A stretch of DNA of 64,000 nt from Paenibacillus sp. FSL K6-0276 (GCF_037977235.1 NZ_CP150276.1:3100001-3164000); one strand, 5' to 3'; positions 52,721-62,788 are shown, counted from the first letter of the stretch. Made by a program: numbers and translations. The notes: generated from the letters alone by a model not told the origin.

Positions 52721-52825
52721 TGATATCACATTTTTAAGAGGATTTCAAAGGTTAGACGATCTTTATTAATCCTCCAACCAATGAATCCTCTTTAGAATAG
52801 CACTTCATGAATTAGAAATTGATCT

Positions 52826-53923
52826 TCAATTACTATTTTGCGGGAGGCGTACTTCAAAGAGTGTGCGAACTACGCTGCTATGCGCAGATACGGTTCCATC
52901 ATGCTGCTCTACTATATTTTTAATAATAAACAAGCCAAGTCCCGTGCTTCCTGTCGGATGTGTTCGTGCACGATCACCCGTGTAAAACATATCAAAAATA
53001 CGTGGCAGTTCTTCCGGCTCAATACAATTTCCATAATTGATAACTTCAACGACTACATCGTTTTGATCCAAGTAACCGTGAATATCAATAAATTGACCGT
53101 CATTTCCGTAACGAGCTGCATTCGTGAGAAGGTTCTCAAATACACGTGCTAACAATTCCCCGTCACCATAAATCTTCAGTGGCTGAGTTACATCCAATCT
53201 GGAAGTAAGACTATTTTTCTCAAAGACTGGATATAATTCTTCGTTTAATTGTAAGAGAAGCTCACTGAGATCGATCGAGGTCTTCTCGAGTTTAAGCTTT
53301 CCGTAATTCATTCGTGTGATTTCAAACAGCTCATCGATTAATTTTTCCAAGCGTTGAGATTTGGTATAAGCAATCGTTGTGTAATGTCTGGTCTGTTCGG
53401 GAGTTAATTGTTCGTCCTTCAAAATCAAATCCAAATAACCAATAACCGAGGTTAGCGGTGTACGCAGATCATGCGCTAGGTTCAACACGAGTTGATCTTT
53501 ACTGCTCTCGGCAATGTCTCCCCGCTCAATGGCTTCCTGTAGATTCTCAATTGCCAGATTGATATCTTGTCCAATCATCCCAAACTCATCTTTGGAGGGT
53601 ATATCTACTCGTTCTGAGAAATCACCTGACGCTAGCTGATGAATCCCCTTTGAGATTTCTGTGAAGTATTTTGCATACGGTTTAGTGAATAAAAAGAAGA
53701 ATAAAATGGCAAGTGGTATAAAGATAATTAAAAATGTATTCACATCTCCAATATCTCTTATTACATAGCGAATTTGGGTTAATGGATTCTCAAACTTTAC
53801 CTCAGAGCGATAATATCGCTGGAGAGCTTTATAGATTAAAAAGGTTATTCCACCAGATACTAGCATACTGGCCATTAGCAACATAATCATTTTAGTCCGA
53901 AAACTATATATCATTTTAGGCAT
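52826..53923 (-). CDS. Sensor histidine kinase (VanS-like), orphan
   Basis: A 365-residue membrane kinase: two membrane helices (about 12-32 and 62-80) around a short external loop, a HAMP domain (about 82-135), the HisKA phosphoacceptor H151 in NLAHDLRTPLTSVIGYL, and HATPase_c with N (ENLLTNAARYG), G1 (IFDMFYTGDRA) and G2 (GSTGLGLFI). VanS-like kinases sense cell-envelope stress. No response regulator is encoded next to it, upstream or downstream, which is unusual for this type. The partner may have been lost or lie elsewhere. Confidence 0.85.
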   Translation of the reverse strand: MPKMIYSFRTKMIMLLMASMLVSGGITFLIYKALQRYYRSEVKFENPLTQIRYVIRDIGDVNTFLIIFIPLAILFFFLFTKPYAKYFTEISKGIHQLASGDFSERVDIPSKDEFGMIGQDINLAIENLQEAIERGDIAESSKDQLVLNLAHDLRTPLTSVIGYLDLILKDEQLTPEQTRHYTTIAYTKSQRLEKLIDELFEITRMNYGKLKLEKTSIDLSELLLQLNEELYPVFEKNSLTSRLDVTQPLKIYGDGELLARVFENLLTNAARYGNDGQFIDIHGYLDQNDVVVEVINYGNCIEPEELPRIFDMFYTGDRARTHPTGSTGLGLFIIKNIVEQHDGTVSAHSSVVRTLFEVRLPQNSN

Positions 53924-54117
53924 TGAATGTATACCTTTCCCCCACTGTATTTAATCTTGTATGTGACAATGGTATACGAATTCTACCTAAATCTCAAATT
54001 ATTAGAATCACAGATCTTTCCTCGCAAAAAATTCCCAACCCGAACAAATGTTCTCCTAGGCCAATATGGCCATTTTTCTTGCATTTTTGATTCAACTGAA
54101 TGACATTGCTCAGTCAA

Positions 54118-54163
54118 CAAAAAGCAAGCTGAATCCCACGAACTTAGGGTCAACTTGCTTAGA
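54118..54163 (-). terminator. Rho-independent terminator
   Basis: AAGCAAGCTGA and TCAACTTGCTT form a stem of about 9 bp; an A tract at the left gives a T run on the minus strand. It follows the carboxypeptidase-like gene. Confidence 0.65.
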
Positions 54164-54181
54164 TTAAAGAGTTTCTATTCA

Positions 54182-54857
54182 TCACGTCAACCCCGCACTT
54201 CTTAGAAAACGGCTAACAATATCTATCTGATACCGAATACGAAGGTCACGGTCGAGACTCCAACAGGTTTCCACAGTATAAGCCTTCGCTCCTAATATAC
54301 GGGAGACGGCTGCACGTGACGAACCGGGACGCTCTCGTAATCGGATGTTAAAATGATGTCCTGAATAAGCTATCGAACGGTTAATGTCTTTTATGATACT
54401 TCTTGCTGTAACCGTCCCTCGGCTCCCAGGCTTTATGATAATAGTCTGACCGAGTCGCTTAGGATTTCTTTGAGACAGACCGTTCGCTTCATGGAGATCA
54501 AGATACCAGGTGGGTCGATAACGCCGTACTAATTGAAGCAAGGCTGGATAACGGATGGCTTGCAGATTCGTTCCGAAAACGTGGAAACGTTCGGTTCAAA
54601 TCTGGCACTCCTCGAATTCGTTTGCGATAAGCTTTTTGATTCATGAGGGGAACAATAATAAGAGTTCCTCGGTGAACATATTGCTCTCCTTGTCTCAAGC
54701 GATTCACGATGTTATGAGCAGCATGTATGCTTGCCGTTTCATTCCCGTGTATGCCGGACACCACCATAAACACAGGACCAGGTAGCTCACCTCTGATCAC
54801 ATAATAAGGGGTGGCATGGGATGTGGACGATGCTAAAGTATGGCTCTCAATGATCAT
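54182..54857 (-). pseudogene. Zinc carboxypeptidase/succinylglutamate desuccinylase-like, frameshifted
   Basis: The ATG at 54857 follows GGAGGTG. The first part has the metal site GIHGNETAS and PDLNRTFPR. Then the frame is lost near 54575-54585, and the next frame continues NLQAIRYPALLQLVRRYRPT, WYLDLHEANG to the end at 54182. So a single-base indel breaks a gene of about 225 residues of the M14-like AstE/AspA deacylase family. The two halves overlap by 44 bases as separate frames. The second frame has no ribosome site. Confidence 0.75.
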
Positions 54858-54928
54858 CACGCTTCACCTCCGCAATTAGGTGTCCATATATGTGTATTCC
54901 GATGTACCCCAGTTGTCCTAGACAGACA

Positions 54929-54960
54929 AGCAAAAAAAAGCCTGATTTCTCAGGCTTTCT
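54929..54960 (-). terminator. Rho-independent terminator
   Basis: On the minus strand AAAGCCTGAGAAATCAGGCTTTTTTTT is a perfect stem with T run, 28 bases past the GH4 gene. Confidence 0.9.
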
Positions 54961-54987
54961 GCGTACTGAATTGTAGATATAGGCAAT

Positions 54988-56286
54988 TTATTTATACGCT
55001 GGCAACCAGTCTCCATGCGCAGCAATCAGCTCGTCACACATGTTAGTAATATCATCCATCGACAGCTCGGCAGATGTGTGCGGATCGAGCATAGCAGCGT
55101 GATAGATATGCTCCTTCTTATGCGTAATCGCTGCTTCAATTGTGAGCAATTGTGTATTAATGTTCGTACGATTCAGTGCTGCACACTGCGGAGGCAGATC
55201 ACCTACGAAGGTTGGAGTTACTCCACAGCTGTCTACAAGACACGGAACCTCTACACAAGCTTCGTTTGGCAAATTAGTGATAAGACCTGTATTCATAACA
55301 TTGCCGCCTATTTTGAAAGGTACATTCGTTTCGATGGCTTCCATGATGTAAGATGCATATTCATGCGAACGTTCATGCACAAGCTCTTTGTTATTTACTA
55401 ATTCCTCACGCATTTGCTGCCAGCGTTCAATTTGATCTACACAGCGGCGAGGATACTCGTCGAGTGGAATTTGGAAACGTTCGATGAGCTCCGGATAATT
55501 ACGTTTGATAAAATAAGGATGATACTCTGCGTTATGTTCCGAAGACTCCGTAATGTAGTAACCAAATTTAAGCATCATTTCATAACGAACCATATCTCCG
55601 TGATGCTCTTTCTGCTTCTCAGCGGCGCGGCGTTTGATTTCCGGGTATAAATCCTCTCCGTCCTTCGTAACCTCCAATAGCCAAGCCATATGGTTAATCC
55701 CGGCAATCTTAGCCTGTACCCCTGTCTGATCCATTCCGAGATGTTCGAACAAGCCTGGAATACAATGCTGTACACTATGACATAATCCAACGGTCTTCAC
55801 GCCACCATAGGTGTTCATCACATTGGTCAGTACTGCCATAGGATTCGTATAGTTCATGAAAAGCGCATCTGGACAAACCTCTCTTACGTCTGCAGCAAAA
55901 TCCAGCATGACTGGAATGGTACGTAAGTTGCGGAAAATACCACCTATACCAACCGTGTCCGCAATCGTCTGACGCAAGCCATATTTCTTCGGAATTTCAA
56001 AGTCCGTAATGGTACAAGGATCATAACCTCCAACTTGAATCGCATTAATCACATATTTAGCTCCGCGTAAGGCTTCTTTGCGATCCGTATAGGATTTTAT
56101 GACACAGGTGCTACCACTACTTTCTTTTATATTGTTCAGCATATTCTCAGAATCTTTAAGACGCTGAAGATCAATATCAAACAATGCAAGCTCAAAACCC
56201 TGAAGGGCTGGTGTTCTCATGCAATCACCCAATACGTTCTTGGCAAATACGGTACTACCCGCTCCGATAAATGTAATTTTAGACAT
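54988..56286 (-). CDS. melA: GH4 alpha-galactosidase
   Basis: A 432-residue cytosolic enzyme using NAD and a divalent metal. The N-terminal Rossmann motif GAGSTVFAKN binds NAD; NYTNPM (about 145-150), C169 in GLCHS and H199 in GINHMAW are the GH4 metal-site and substrate residues. The sequence fits the alpha-galactosidase MelA branch rather than 6-phospho-glucosidases. It would hydrolyse melibiose or raffinose-type sugars by an oxidation-elimination mechanism. The divergent AraC gene at 56542 is its likely regulator. No transporter lies next to it. Confidence 0.88.
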   Translation of the reverse strand: MSKITFIGAGSTVFAKNVLGDCMRTPALQGFELALFDIDLQRLKDSENMLNNIKESSGSTCVIKSYTDRKEALRGAKYVINAIQVGGYDPCTITDFEIPKKYGLRQTIADTVGIGGIFRNLRTIPVMLDFAADVREVCPDALFMNYTNPMAVLTNVMNTYGGVKTVGLCHSVQHCIPGLFEHLGMDQTGVQAKIAGINHMAWLLEVTKDGEDLYPEIKRRAAEKQKEHHGDMVRYEMMLKFGYYITESSEHNAEYHPYFIKRNYPELIERFQIPLDEYPRRCVDQIERWQQMREELVNNKELVHERSHEYASYIMEAIETNVPFKIGGNVMNTGLITNLPNEACVEVPCLVDSCGVTPTFVGDLPPQCAALNRTNINTQLLTIEAAITHKKEHIYHAAMLDPHTSAELSMDDITNMCDELIAAHGDWLPAYK

Positions 56287-56541
56287 GTGAAATATTCCTC
56301 CTTATTTAGTGAGGTGTACGGTTTCAACATCGCCATATACACAGAAAACTAGAATGAAAATCCCTTATAAACACTGTGATTTATGATGGTGACCGCCTGC
56401 TCTCTTCACTATTTACTATAAATGAGAGCAGTCTCAAAGAGTATGGAGAAATACAATTCATATATGGATATTTGTTGCATTTAAGTGATCCGTCCTATAA
56501 TCTAATTGTAAATCAAATCACTTATAGGAGGTCGGAAGCAA

Positions 56542-57405
56542 ATGGCTTCAGAGCATTATCATTTCACAGCAGGGTTTAATCTTGCTCCAGATGAACCCGA
56601 CCTGACTGTATTGTTCAGCGGTGAAGGCAAACCGGTCCCTGGACATAAGATGGGGCCTTCTGTTCACGATTACTACCTTATACATACCGTAATTGAAGGA
56701 AAGGGCGTGTTTCAGAGTGGAAGTAACTCTCAGGTATGTGGTACGGGAGATACCTTTGTTATTTTCCCAGGGGCATTATTCAGCTATCAGGCAGACATGG
56801 AACAGCCTTGGACTTATGTTTGGGTGGCCTTGCAAGGGGAAGCCGTTCAACAGCTATTAAAAGAAGTGGGGATTACACCGGACAAGCCGTTAATACACTT
56901 AGATAACCTTATAGAGATACATAACTTGTATGAACATATTCGTTTTTCCTTTCAGCAGTCTGCTTATCCAAGGTTGGAAAGTTTGGAGGCTTCTGGGTGG
57001 CTGCGCCTTTTGGTGCACAAATTCGGCCTTGCGAACATAAGTTCGCTCACCCCTAAATCCGCACAATTACCAGATGTTATCGACCGCCAGATCAATCAAG
57101 CGATCCGCTGGATCTCTCTCCAATTTCATCAACAGATCAGTATCGACCACATGGCATCCTCTCTTGGTTATCATAGGGCACACCTCTCTAAGGCCTTTAA
57201 GCAAAAGATTGGAATGTCACCCAAGCAATATTTGTTAAAGGTTCGCATGGATAAAGCAAAGGAACTGCTTGGAGGAACGCTCACTATCGACCAGGTATCC
57301 TCTTCGGTCGGTTTCAATGACGCGTTGTATTTTTCCAAGCAGTTCCGTAAATGGAGCGGCATGTCCCCCAGTGAATATCGAAACCATCTTCGATCTGGCA
57401 CATGA
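56542..57405 (+). CDS. AraC family regulator
   Basis: A 287-residue cytosolic regulator; the ATG at 56542 follows AGGAGG. N-terminal cupin-like sugar-binding domain (HDYYLIHTVIEGKGVFQSGS, GDTFVIFPGALFSYQAD), then a C-terminal double HTH (ISIDHMASSLGYHRAHLSKA; IDQVSSSVGFNDALYFSKQF). It is transcribed divergently from the GH4 gene across 255 bases, typical of MsmR-type activation by the substrate. TATAAT at about 56495 is a likely -10. Confidence 0.85.
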   Translation: MASEHYHFTAGFNLAPDEPDLTVLFSGEGKPVPGHKMGPSVHDYYLIHTVIEGKGVFQSGSNSQVCGTGDTFVIFPGALFSYQADMEQPWTYVWVALQGEAVQQLLKEVGITPDKPLIHLDNLIEIHNLYEHIRFSFQQSAYPRLESLEASGWLRLLVHKFGLANISSLTPKSAQLPDVIDRQINQAIRWISLQFHQQISIDHMASSLGYHRAHLSKAFKQKIGMSPKQYLLKVRMDKAKELLGGTLTIDQVSSSVGFNDALYFSKQFRKWSGMSPSEYRNHLRSGT

Positions 57406-57416
57406 TTGCTTATGGG

Positions 57417-57941
57417 TCATTTCATGGTTTTGGATAAAATCGAGGTGACAAATGCTGTCTTTCCTTCACAGTAAGCATCAATATCGTAGCGGTATTGTAC
57501 CGCCAGACGCTGTTTGACCTCTGCATACGCTTGAAGCGCTGACTCATTCGAACGAAGATAGTTTCTGAATGCGATATGCTCCAAGTACCCTTTTCCATCC
57601 TTAGGGCATACATACAGATGATATTTCATAAATTCGTCCGCTTGACGTCTTTTGAAGGCTTCTCTGCCTTCTATTCCCAAGTTCCCTTGATGTTCATAAC
57701 CATGCTGCTGTAAACGTTCTATAATTTGTGGGAGTACATCGTAGCTATCCATCACAAGATCAAGATCTATGATAGGTTTAGCTGCGAGCCCTTCAATAGA
57801 AGTACTACCCACATGCTCAATCGTAATAATGAGATCTCCGACATAAGATAACAGCTGATCTCTTATTCTATTGAATTCTACTTTCCACTCTGGGTCATAC
57901 GGGACAACTTCTACGACTTTTGTCTTCTCAGCGATAATCAT
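57417..57941 (-). CDS. GrpB family (UPF0157) protein
   Basis: A 174-residue protein with the GrpB/nucleotidyltransferase-like pattern: VEVVPYDPEWKVEFNRIRDQ, IEHVGSTSIEGLAAKPIIDL (GSTS ... DLDL nucleotidyltransferase-type core), YHLYVCP and HIAFRNYLR. No activity is established. Its ATG overlaps the stop of the broken MFS gene (ATGA), so it was the second gene of a coupled pair. Confidence 0.85.
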   Translation of the reverse strand: MIIAEKTKVVEVVPYDPEWKVEFNRIRDQLLSYVGDLIITIEHVGSTSIEGLAAKPIIDLDLVMDSYDVLPQIIERLQQHGYEHQGNLGIEGREAFKRRQADEFMKYHLYVCPKDGKGYLEHIAFRNYLRSNESALQAYAEVKQRLAVQYRYDIDAYCEGKTAFVTSILSKTMK

Positions 57942-58437
57942 GCACCTCCTGCGTATAATACCCTCTTCTCAATTACTCTATATACTATCCAAATGCATAT
58001 AGCGGCTACAATTAGCATTCCGCCCATCATACAGACACCACTCCAGCCCCAATGCTGCCATGCAAAACTTCCCAGTGTTGATCCAATAGCTCCACCAGTA
58101 AAAGTACTAACCATAAAAACAGTATTAATACGGCTGCGTGCCGCTGGCTCAAGTGCATAGATCCGCGTTTGGTTACTAACCTGCGACCCTTGTACTCCAA
58201 GATCCAGAATAATTACTCCGGCAATTAGGCTCCAAATTGTAAATCCGGTAAACCGAAGAATCCATAAGCAATCAATGTCAGCACCAACAGTATACCTACA
58301 ATCTTCTTAGGTGCGATCCTGTCTGCTAACCTCCCGATAAATGGAGCACCCGCAGCACTTGCTACACCGATTAGCCCAAACAATCCTGTGATAGAGCTAC
58401 TGTAGTGGTAAGGTTCTCCTTCCAGAAAAAAAGGCAT
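57938..58437 (-). pseudogene. MFS transporter, truncated and frameshifted
   Basis: Only the C-terminal half remains: GLFGLIGVASAAGAPFIGRL and ADRIAPKKIVGIL (the domain-repeat loop), a shift near 58235, then IWSLIAGVIILDLGVQGSQV, SNQTRIYALEPAARSRINT, and a last membrane helix ending VIEKRVLYAGGA. The pattern is that of a drug-efflux type MFS protein. The missing first half and the frameshift make it inactive. Confidence 0.8.
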
Positions 58438-58567
58438 TATTTCCCTAATAAATTATAGCAGTCACTGTCAAGCTTACATCTTTCTGCGCTATAATGATCA
58501 TCCAAAATATGAATATCTGCATAAGTACAATTTATAGTGAAATATATTGAGCGAGGAGTAAATTAAC

Positions 58568-59347
58568 ATGCACCAGAACGACCAAATTATGACCAGATTG
58601 CGCAAGGAACCATTGAAGAATGTGAGTTTGTTAAAAATGATAACCTCTTTCCACGAAGTCATGGAGTCTCACCTGGTAGAGCATGGAGATCAGTGGGGCG
58701 TTTTATTGCTTCTTCCAGCCACAGCATACGCATATGATCATAGAGTATATCCTCAAGCCGATTACATCGTATTTATGGATTACAGCAACCCTGAGTTATT
58801 TCCGGCTCTACTTCAACTGTTGCCCCTGAAAGCGAAGTTTGTATTTAAATTGCAAGATGTGAAGTATACGAAGGCATTGTCCGCGCATTTTTCTATAGAG
58901 AAAGTTCGAGGGTTCTTCTCTTATAGTACAACTGAGGGACAAATCTTTCCGAAGGACAAAGAAGTTGTAATCAATCACTTGGTTGATGACAGGTTAATTC
59001 CGCTGTGGGCCGCTAATCATTACACCAAAGATGAAATAGAAGACTATTTTCAAAGTGGGGCTTTTTCCGTGTCGATCTTTCAAGGCGATAATCCAGTCAG
59101 TACCTGTCTTGCGTTTCGTAATGAAGAAACCATTTGGGAAATCGGCGCTGTACATACTTTAGAATCTTCTCAGAGAAACGGGTACGCTAAAAAAGTGGTT
59201 CGAACAGCTATTCAGGAAACTTTAGCGCTTGGTTTTATTCCACGCTATCACGTTCTTGAAACGAATCAAGCGTCCATCAAATTAGCTGAATCTATTGGAC
59301 TTGTCCCTTGTGTACATCTCGAACACTGGATTAACTACATTCAATAA
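58568..59347 (+). CDS. GNAT family N-acetyltransferase
   Basis: A 259-residue cytosolic protein; the ATG at 58568 follows GCGAGGAG. The C-terminal 110 residues form a GNAT domain (WEIGAVHTLESSQRNGYAKK, VVRTAIQETLALGF, YHVLETNQASIKLAESIGLV) with a modified Q/RxxGxG/A acetyl-CoA loop (QRNGYA). The N-terminal 140 residues form a second, degenerate domain. The acceptor is unknown. Confidence 0.82.
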   Translation: MHQNDQIMTRLRKEPLKNVSLLKMITSFHEVMESHLVEHGDQWGVLLLLPATAYAYDHRVYPQADYIVFMDYSNPELFPALLQLLPLKAKFVFKLQDVKYTKALSAHFSIEKVRGFFSYSTTEGQIFPKDKEVVINHLVDDRLIPLWAANHYTKDEIEDYFQSGAFSVSIFQGDNPVSTCLAFRNEETIWEIGAVHTLESSQRNGYAKKVVRTAIQETLALGFIPRYHVLETNQASIKLAESIGLVPCVHLEHWINYIQ

Positions 59348-59368
59348 CACTCTTTATTGGAGGTGACT

Positions 59369-59689
59369 TTGATAAGTTATGAACCGAACGAGAATCAAAA
59401 CTATTATCCACCTCCACCCCCTCCAGCACCGATGAATGGCAAGTCAATTGCTGGTTTCGTCTTAGGAATTCTGTCCATAGTTGTGCCTTATATCGGATTT
59501 TTGTTAGGGATTGTAGCGATTATACTTTCTGCCATATCACTGAAAGAGATCCGGATTCGGTATGAGCAAGGAAGAGGCCTAGCCATCGCGGGTCTGGTAT
59601 GTGGAATTGTCGGTACGCTTATTTACGCAATCTTGATTTTACTTTTCCTTTTGTTTGTATATGCAGCTTCTAGTTACCCCCCTTACTGA
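59369..59689 (+). CDS. DUF4190 domain membrane protein
   Basis: A 106-residue protein starting at a TTG six bases after GGAGGTG; no ATG has a site as good. The N-terminus is polar with a proline run, then two membrane segments (SIAGFVLGILSIVVPYIGFL and GLVCGIVGTLIYAILILLFL) separated by an amphipathic loop (SLKEIRIRYEQGRGLAIA) typical of DUF4190. Function unknown. It is 21 bases after the acetyltransferase and probably shares its mRNA. Confidence 0.8.
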   Translation: MISYEPNENQNYYPPPPPPAPMNGKSIAGFVLGILSIVVPYIGFLLGIVAIILSAISLKEIRIRYEQGRGLAIAGLVCGIVGTLIYAILILLFLLFVYAASSYPPY

Positions 59690-59700
59690 TCTACATACAA

Positions 59701-59745
59701 AAAAGGATCTCAATTGCCAACCTAATAGCTGCTGAGATCCTTTTT
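59701..59745. terminator. Bidirectional terminator
   Basis: AAAAGGATCTCA pairs with TGAGATCCTTTT across 20 bases, T run on one side and A run on the other. It serves the converging DUF4190 gene and YesN-type gene. Confidence 0.85.
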
Positions 59746-59767
59746 AGCTTTCATATGGATGAGTTCA

Positions 59768-60949
59768 TTATGCTCCATTGTTTAGCTGCTGACGATACTC
59801 TGTCGGAGTTAAAAGAAACCGCTTGCGGAACATCTGTGTAAAATGTCGCATGTCCTGATATCCTATACGTTCGGCGATTTCTGCCACCTTAAGCTTCGAG
59901 TTCACTAGCAGCAACTTCGCTTGCTCCAAGCGTAAGGATGTAACGTATTCTTTATATCCTTGACCTGTCTTTTGTTTGAATAGTTGACTAAAGTAGACCG
60001 GATTTAAAAACACAACAGAAGCAATTTTTTCCAAAGTGAGGTCTTCGTAATAGTGTTCCTTAACATACTGCAAAGCGATGTCGATGGCTTTTTCACCGCT
60101 TCCTTTAGCAGGCGCTAAATCCAATACTTGCGAATTCACAACCTCTCTTAAGTTCATTACGATCTGAGGGACGGTATTTATATCATAGCTAAGTCCGGAA
60201 TGTATCATTTGAAAGGGTGTTTTCAAATACTGCTTCAAATATGTCTTCCCATCTTCCAGAAAAGTCTCTAGTCGTACGTCTTCTCTTAAGGTGATTAAAC
60301 TCAGCAGACTTTGTCGGTCGTAGCTGACCACAAACCCGCTCCCGTCCCGCTCAATCAACTCGGTTAACACATTCTCTACAATAAAATGCTCAATACGAAT
60401 GTTTTTATCGCCCGCATCCATTTGCAGCAAAATCAAATAGAAACATTGATGATCTTCAATTAATTGACTAATGTCTAGATTACCGAGATTAAAACCTGAT
60501 GCGAGTCTCTGGAATACACCTTCTCTTAAGAATTTCAGACTTGTCCTTAGCCGGTCTTCATCTTTAATGAGCTTATGATCCTGCTCTATTTCTAACGCTA
60601 AGTTACTGATGATCTCAAGCAGCTTGCTTTTGCCGATCGGTTTTAGTAAATAATCTCTCGCTCCAAGACGAACTGCCTCTTGCGCGTAAGCAAACTCACT
60701 GTGTGCAGAGATGACCACCCATTTGACATAAGGATACCGCCGCTTAGAAATCCTCATAAACTCCAAGCCATTCATTCCTGGCATGAGAATATCTGTTAAG
60801 ACGATATGAATGGGCTGTTCTTCCATAATCTTGACAGCTTCTTCTGTCGACGCAGCAACATGAACACAATAATCTGGATATATACTTCTTATTGTACGCT
60901 TGATGCCTTCGCGGATCACCCGTTCATCATCAGCTATGAGAATGTTCAC
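59768..60949 (-). CDS. Response regulator, AraC type (YesN-like)
   Basis: A 393-residue cytosolic regulator. The receiver domain (1-120) has D7/D8, phosphoacceptor D53 in LTDILMPGMNG and K103 in LLKPIG. The C-terminal AraC double HTH is in LTLEKIASVVFLNPVYFSQL and LKVAEIAERIGYQDMRHFTQ. It overlaps the kinase gene by 20 bases, so the two are coupled. It likely activates the sugar ABC operon upstream. Confidence 0.88.
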   Translation of the reverse strand: MNILIADDERVIREGIKRTIRSIYPDYCVHVAASTEEAVKIMEEQPIHIVLTDILMPGMNGLEFMRISKRRYPYVKWVVISAHSEFAYAQEAVRLGARDYLLKPIGKSKLLEIISNLALEIEQDHKLIKDEDRLRTSLKFLREGVFQRLASGFNLGNLDISQLIEDHQCFYLILLQMDAGDKNIRIEHFIVENVLTELIERDGSGFVVSYDRQSLLSLITLREDVRLETFLEDGKTYLKQYLKTPFQMIHSGLSYDINTVPQIVMNLREVVNSQVLDLAPAKGSGEKAIDIALQYVKEHYYEDLTLEKIASVVFLNPVYFSQLFKQKTGQGYKEYVTSLRLEQAKLLLVNSKLKVAEIAERIGYQDMRHFTQMFRKRFLLTPTEYRQQLNNGA

Positions 60950-62735
60950 GATTGCTCTCTCCTTCCTGCGGAATCGGCAGCACGATAGCCACTTCGGTTC
61001 TTTCTCCAGGTAAACTTCGTATCACAAGACCATATGATTCTCCGAACATATGCTGGAGCCGTCGATGTAGATTTTGAAGACCTATCCCCATTTTCCCATT
61101 TTCTTTTGTTGTTGGCCGGTCCAAGGATTCCACCAATGCATTTAGCTTCGCTGCATCCATCCCCTTACCATTATCCTGAACAATGATGTTTAGCACTCCA
61201 GCTTCTTCAAGTGTACTAACCATCAGAATCCCTTGGCGGTCAAGCGATTCCAAACCATGTTTTACTGCATTTTCAATGACCGGCTGTACAGTCATCTTGG
61301 GAAGGCGAACATCTAACCATCGTTCATCTATATTCATCTCAATCCGTAGACGACCTTCCAGTCGGATTGAAATAATATTAAGATAGTGTCCGATTTGTTC
61401 CAGTTCTTCTCGAAGAGTGACTTCTACGTCGGCTTCCCAATGACTACTGTACCTGAACATCGAAGAAAGCGAGAGAACAAGTTCGCCCAGCTGCTCATTT
61501 CCTTCCTCATCCAGCATCCAATAAATCATATCCAGTGTATTGTATAGAAAATGTGGGTTTACTTGAGATTGCAAAGCATGAAGCTCAGCATTCTTCTCAC
61601 TGACGGAAGAGAGCTTTACCCGCTCGATCAGTTCTTCGATTCGGCGAACCATGCGATTGAAGGAAGCAACAAGGATATTAATCTCTTGATAAGAAGAAAC
61701 ATTCACCATTCCCCGGAAATTACCGATCTCCACTTGCTTCATCTCTCGGATCACCTTTTTAAGCGGTAAAGAAATCGTTCGTGAAACAATGGAAGCTATC
61801 AGGATGGAGACGAGTACGAGGATAGAGAATACAATGAACAGATAACGTTTCATCTCTACCAATTCCACATTTAGGTCGCGATCAGGAGTAATACTAAGCA
61901 CCCACCATCCGGAGAAGGACAGTTTAGAAGCGACGAGCAGACGATTCGATTTCTGTTCGACCACTACATTTTGGGAGTTCTGCAAAGATGGGAGTTGCCT
62001 TAAATCAGGTTCCTGATCTTTTGCTGAGGATACGAATCGTCCATCCTGCGACATTAAATACACCTGACTATGCTCTCCCAGCTTTACATTATCAAGTGCA
62101 TCTAGAACAGGCTTCGGATTCATCTCATACAGAACAATACCAATCGGTTTGTGCTCATTAAGATCGTAAATCTGACGACCGAAGGCAAACACAGGACTAT
62201 CCTCCACTTGATCGATAAGTGAATGTTCATAGACGCCGAGCCAGACCATTTTACCGGAGGAAGCCTGAAGCTGATGATACCAATCCTCCTTCATATATCC
62301 TGGATCAACCACATTCATATAGTTTCCGTAATTATAAATCTTTCCTTTATCCGTAATGACATGGATCCCTACGAGGTCATCCCTCGAATAAAAGATAGCT
62401 CCGAGAATATTCGTAATCGTCTGTTCATTGATGTAGGCTACTGCGGGCTCATTGCTTGTTTCATTAAGGAGACGTATCAATTCAAAGTTATTGCTGAGTG
62501 ATTTAGAAAGACTGTCATAGCCCTTGTACAGCAAGCTGAAAAGATCAGCCGTCTGAGCGACATTTTTCTGCGACAAATCACTAATTTTCTCATGAAACTG
62601 TACCGTTGTCCGGTTGTAGTAGAGCAGACTCACAATCAGTAGAATGCTAGACATACAAAAAAGAAACAGCAAAAACAATCGATGGTGGATGGAATGAAAG
62701 CTGTTTCTCAAAAAGGCTTCCCTCCTCAAACTCAT
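60930..62735 (-). CDS. Sensor histidine kinase (YesM family)
   Basis: A 601-residue membrane kinase. Membrane helices at about 17-38 and 285-305 enclose a Cache-type extracellular sensor. HAMP follows, then the His_kinase block with phosphoacceptor His in LQSQVNPHFLYNTLDMIYWM and an HATPase_c (PVIENAVKHGLES; VQDNGKGMD; GIGLQNLHRRLQ). It senses an external sugar, often through the binding protein, and phosphorylates the YesN-like partner. The ABC permease genes begin 54 bases upstream of it in the same direction. Confidence 0.88.
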   Translation of the reverse strand: MSLRREAFLRNSFHSIHHRLFLLFLFCMSSILLIVSLLYYNRTTVQFHEKISDLSQKNVAQTADLFSLLYKGYDSLSKSLSNNFELIRLLNETSNEPAVAYINEQTITNILGAIFYSRDDLVGIHVITDKGKIYNYGNYMNVVDPGYMKEDWYHQLQASSGKMVWLGVYEHSLIDQVEDSPVFAFGRQIYDLNEHKPIGIVLYEMNPKPVLDALDNVKLGEHSQVYLMSQDGRFVSSAKDQEPDLRQLPSLQNSQNVVVEQKSNRLLVASKLSFSGWWVLSITPDRDLNVELVEMKRYLFIVFSILVLVSILIASIVSRTISLPLKKVIREMKQVEIGNFRGMVNVSSYQEINILVASFNRMVRRIEELIERVKLSSVSEKNAELHALQSQVNPHFLYNTLDMIYWMLDEEGNEQLGELVLSLSSMFRYSSHWEADVEVTLREELEQIGHYLNIISIRLEGRLRIEMNIDERWLDVRLPKMTVQPVIENAVKHGLESLDRQGILMVSTLEEAGVLNIIVQDNGKGMDAAKLNALVESLDRPTTKENGKMGIGLQNLHRRLQHMFGESYGLVIRSLPGERTEVAIVLPIPQEGESNREHSHS

Positions 62736-62788
62736 CTGTCCTGCTGCTTCTTCATTATAATTCCATTATTGTAATTTGCAATATAGTA

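Noticed and set aside
56376..56579. 67-residue frame in the GH4/AraC divergent gap
   Set aside because: It covers the promoter of the AraC gene and overlaps its start in another frame; no ribosome site.
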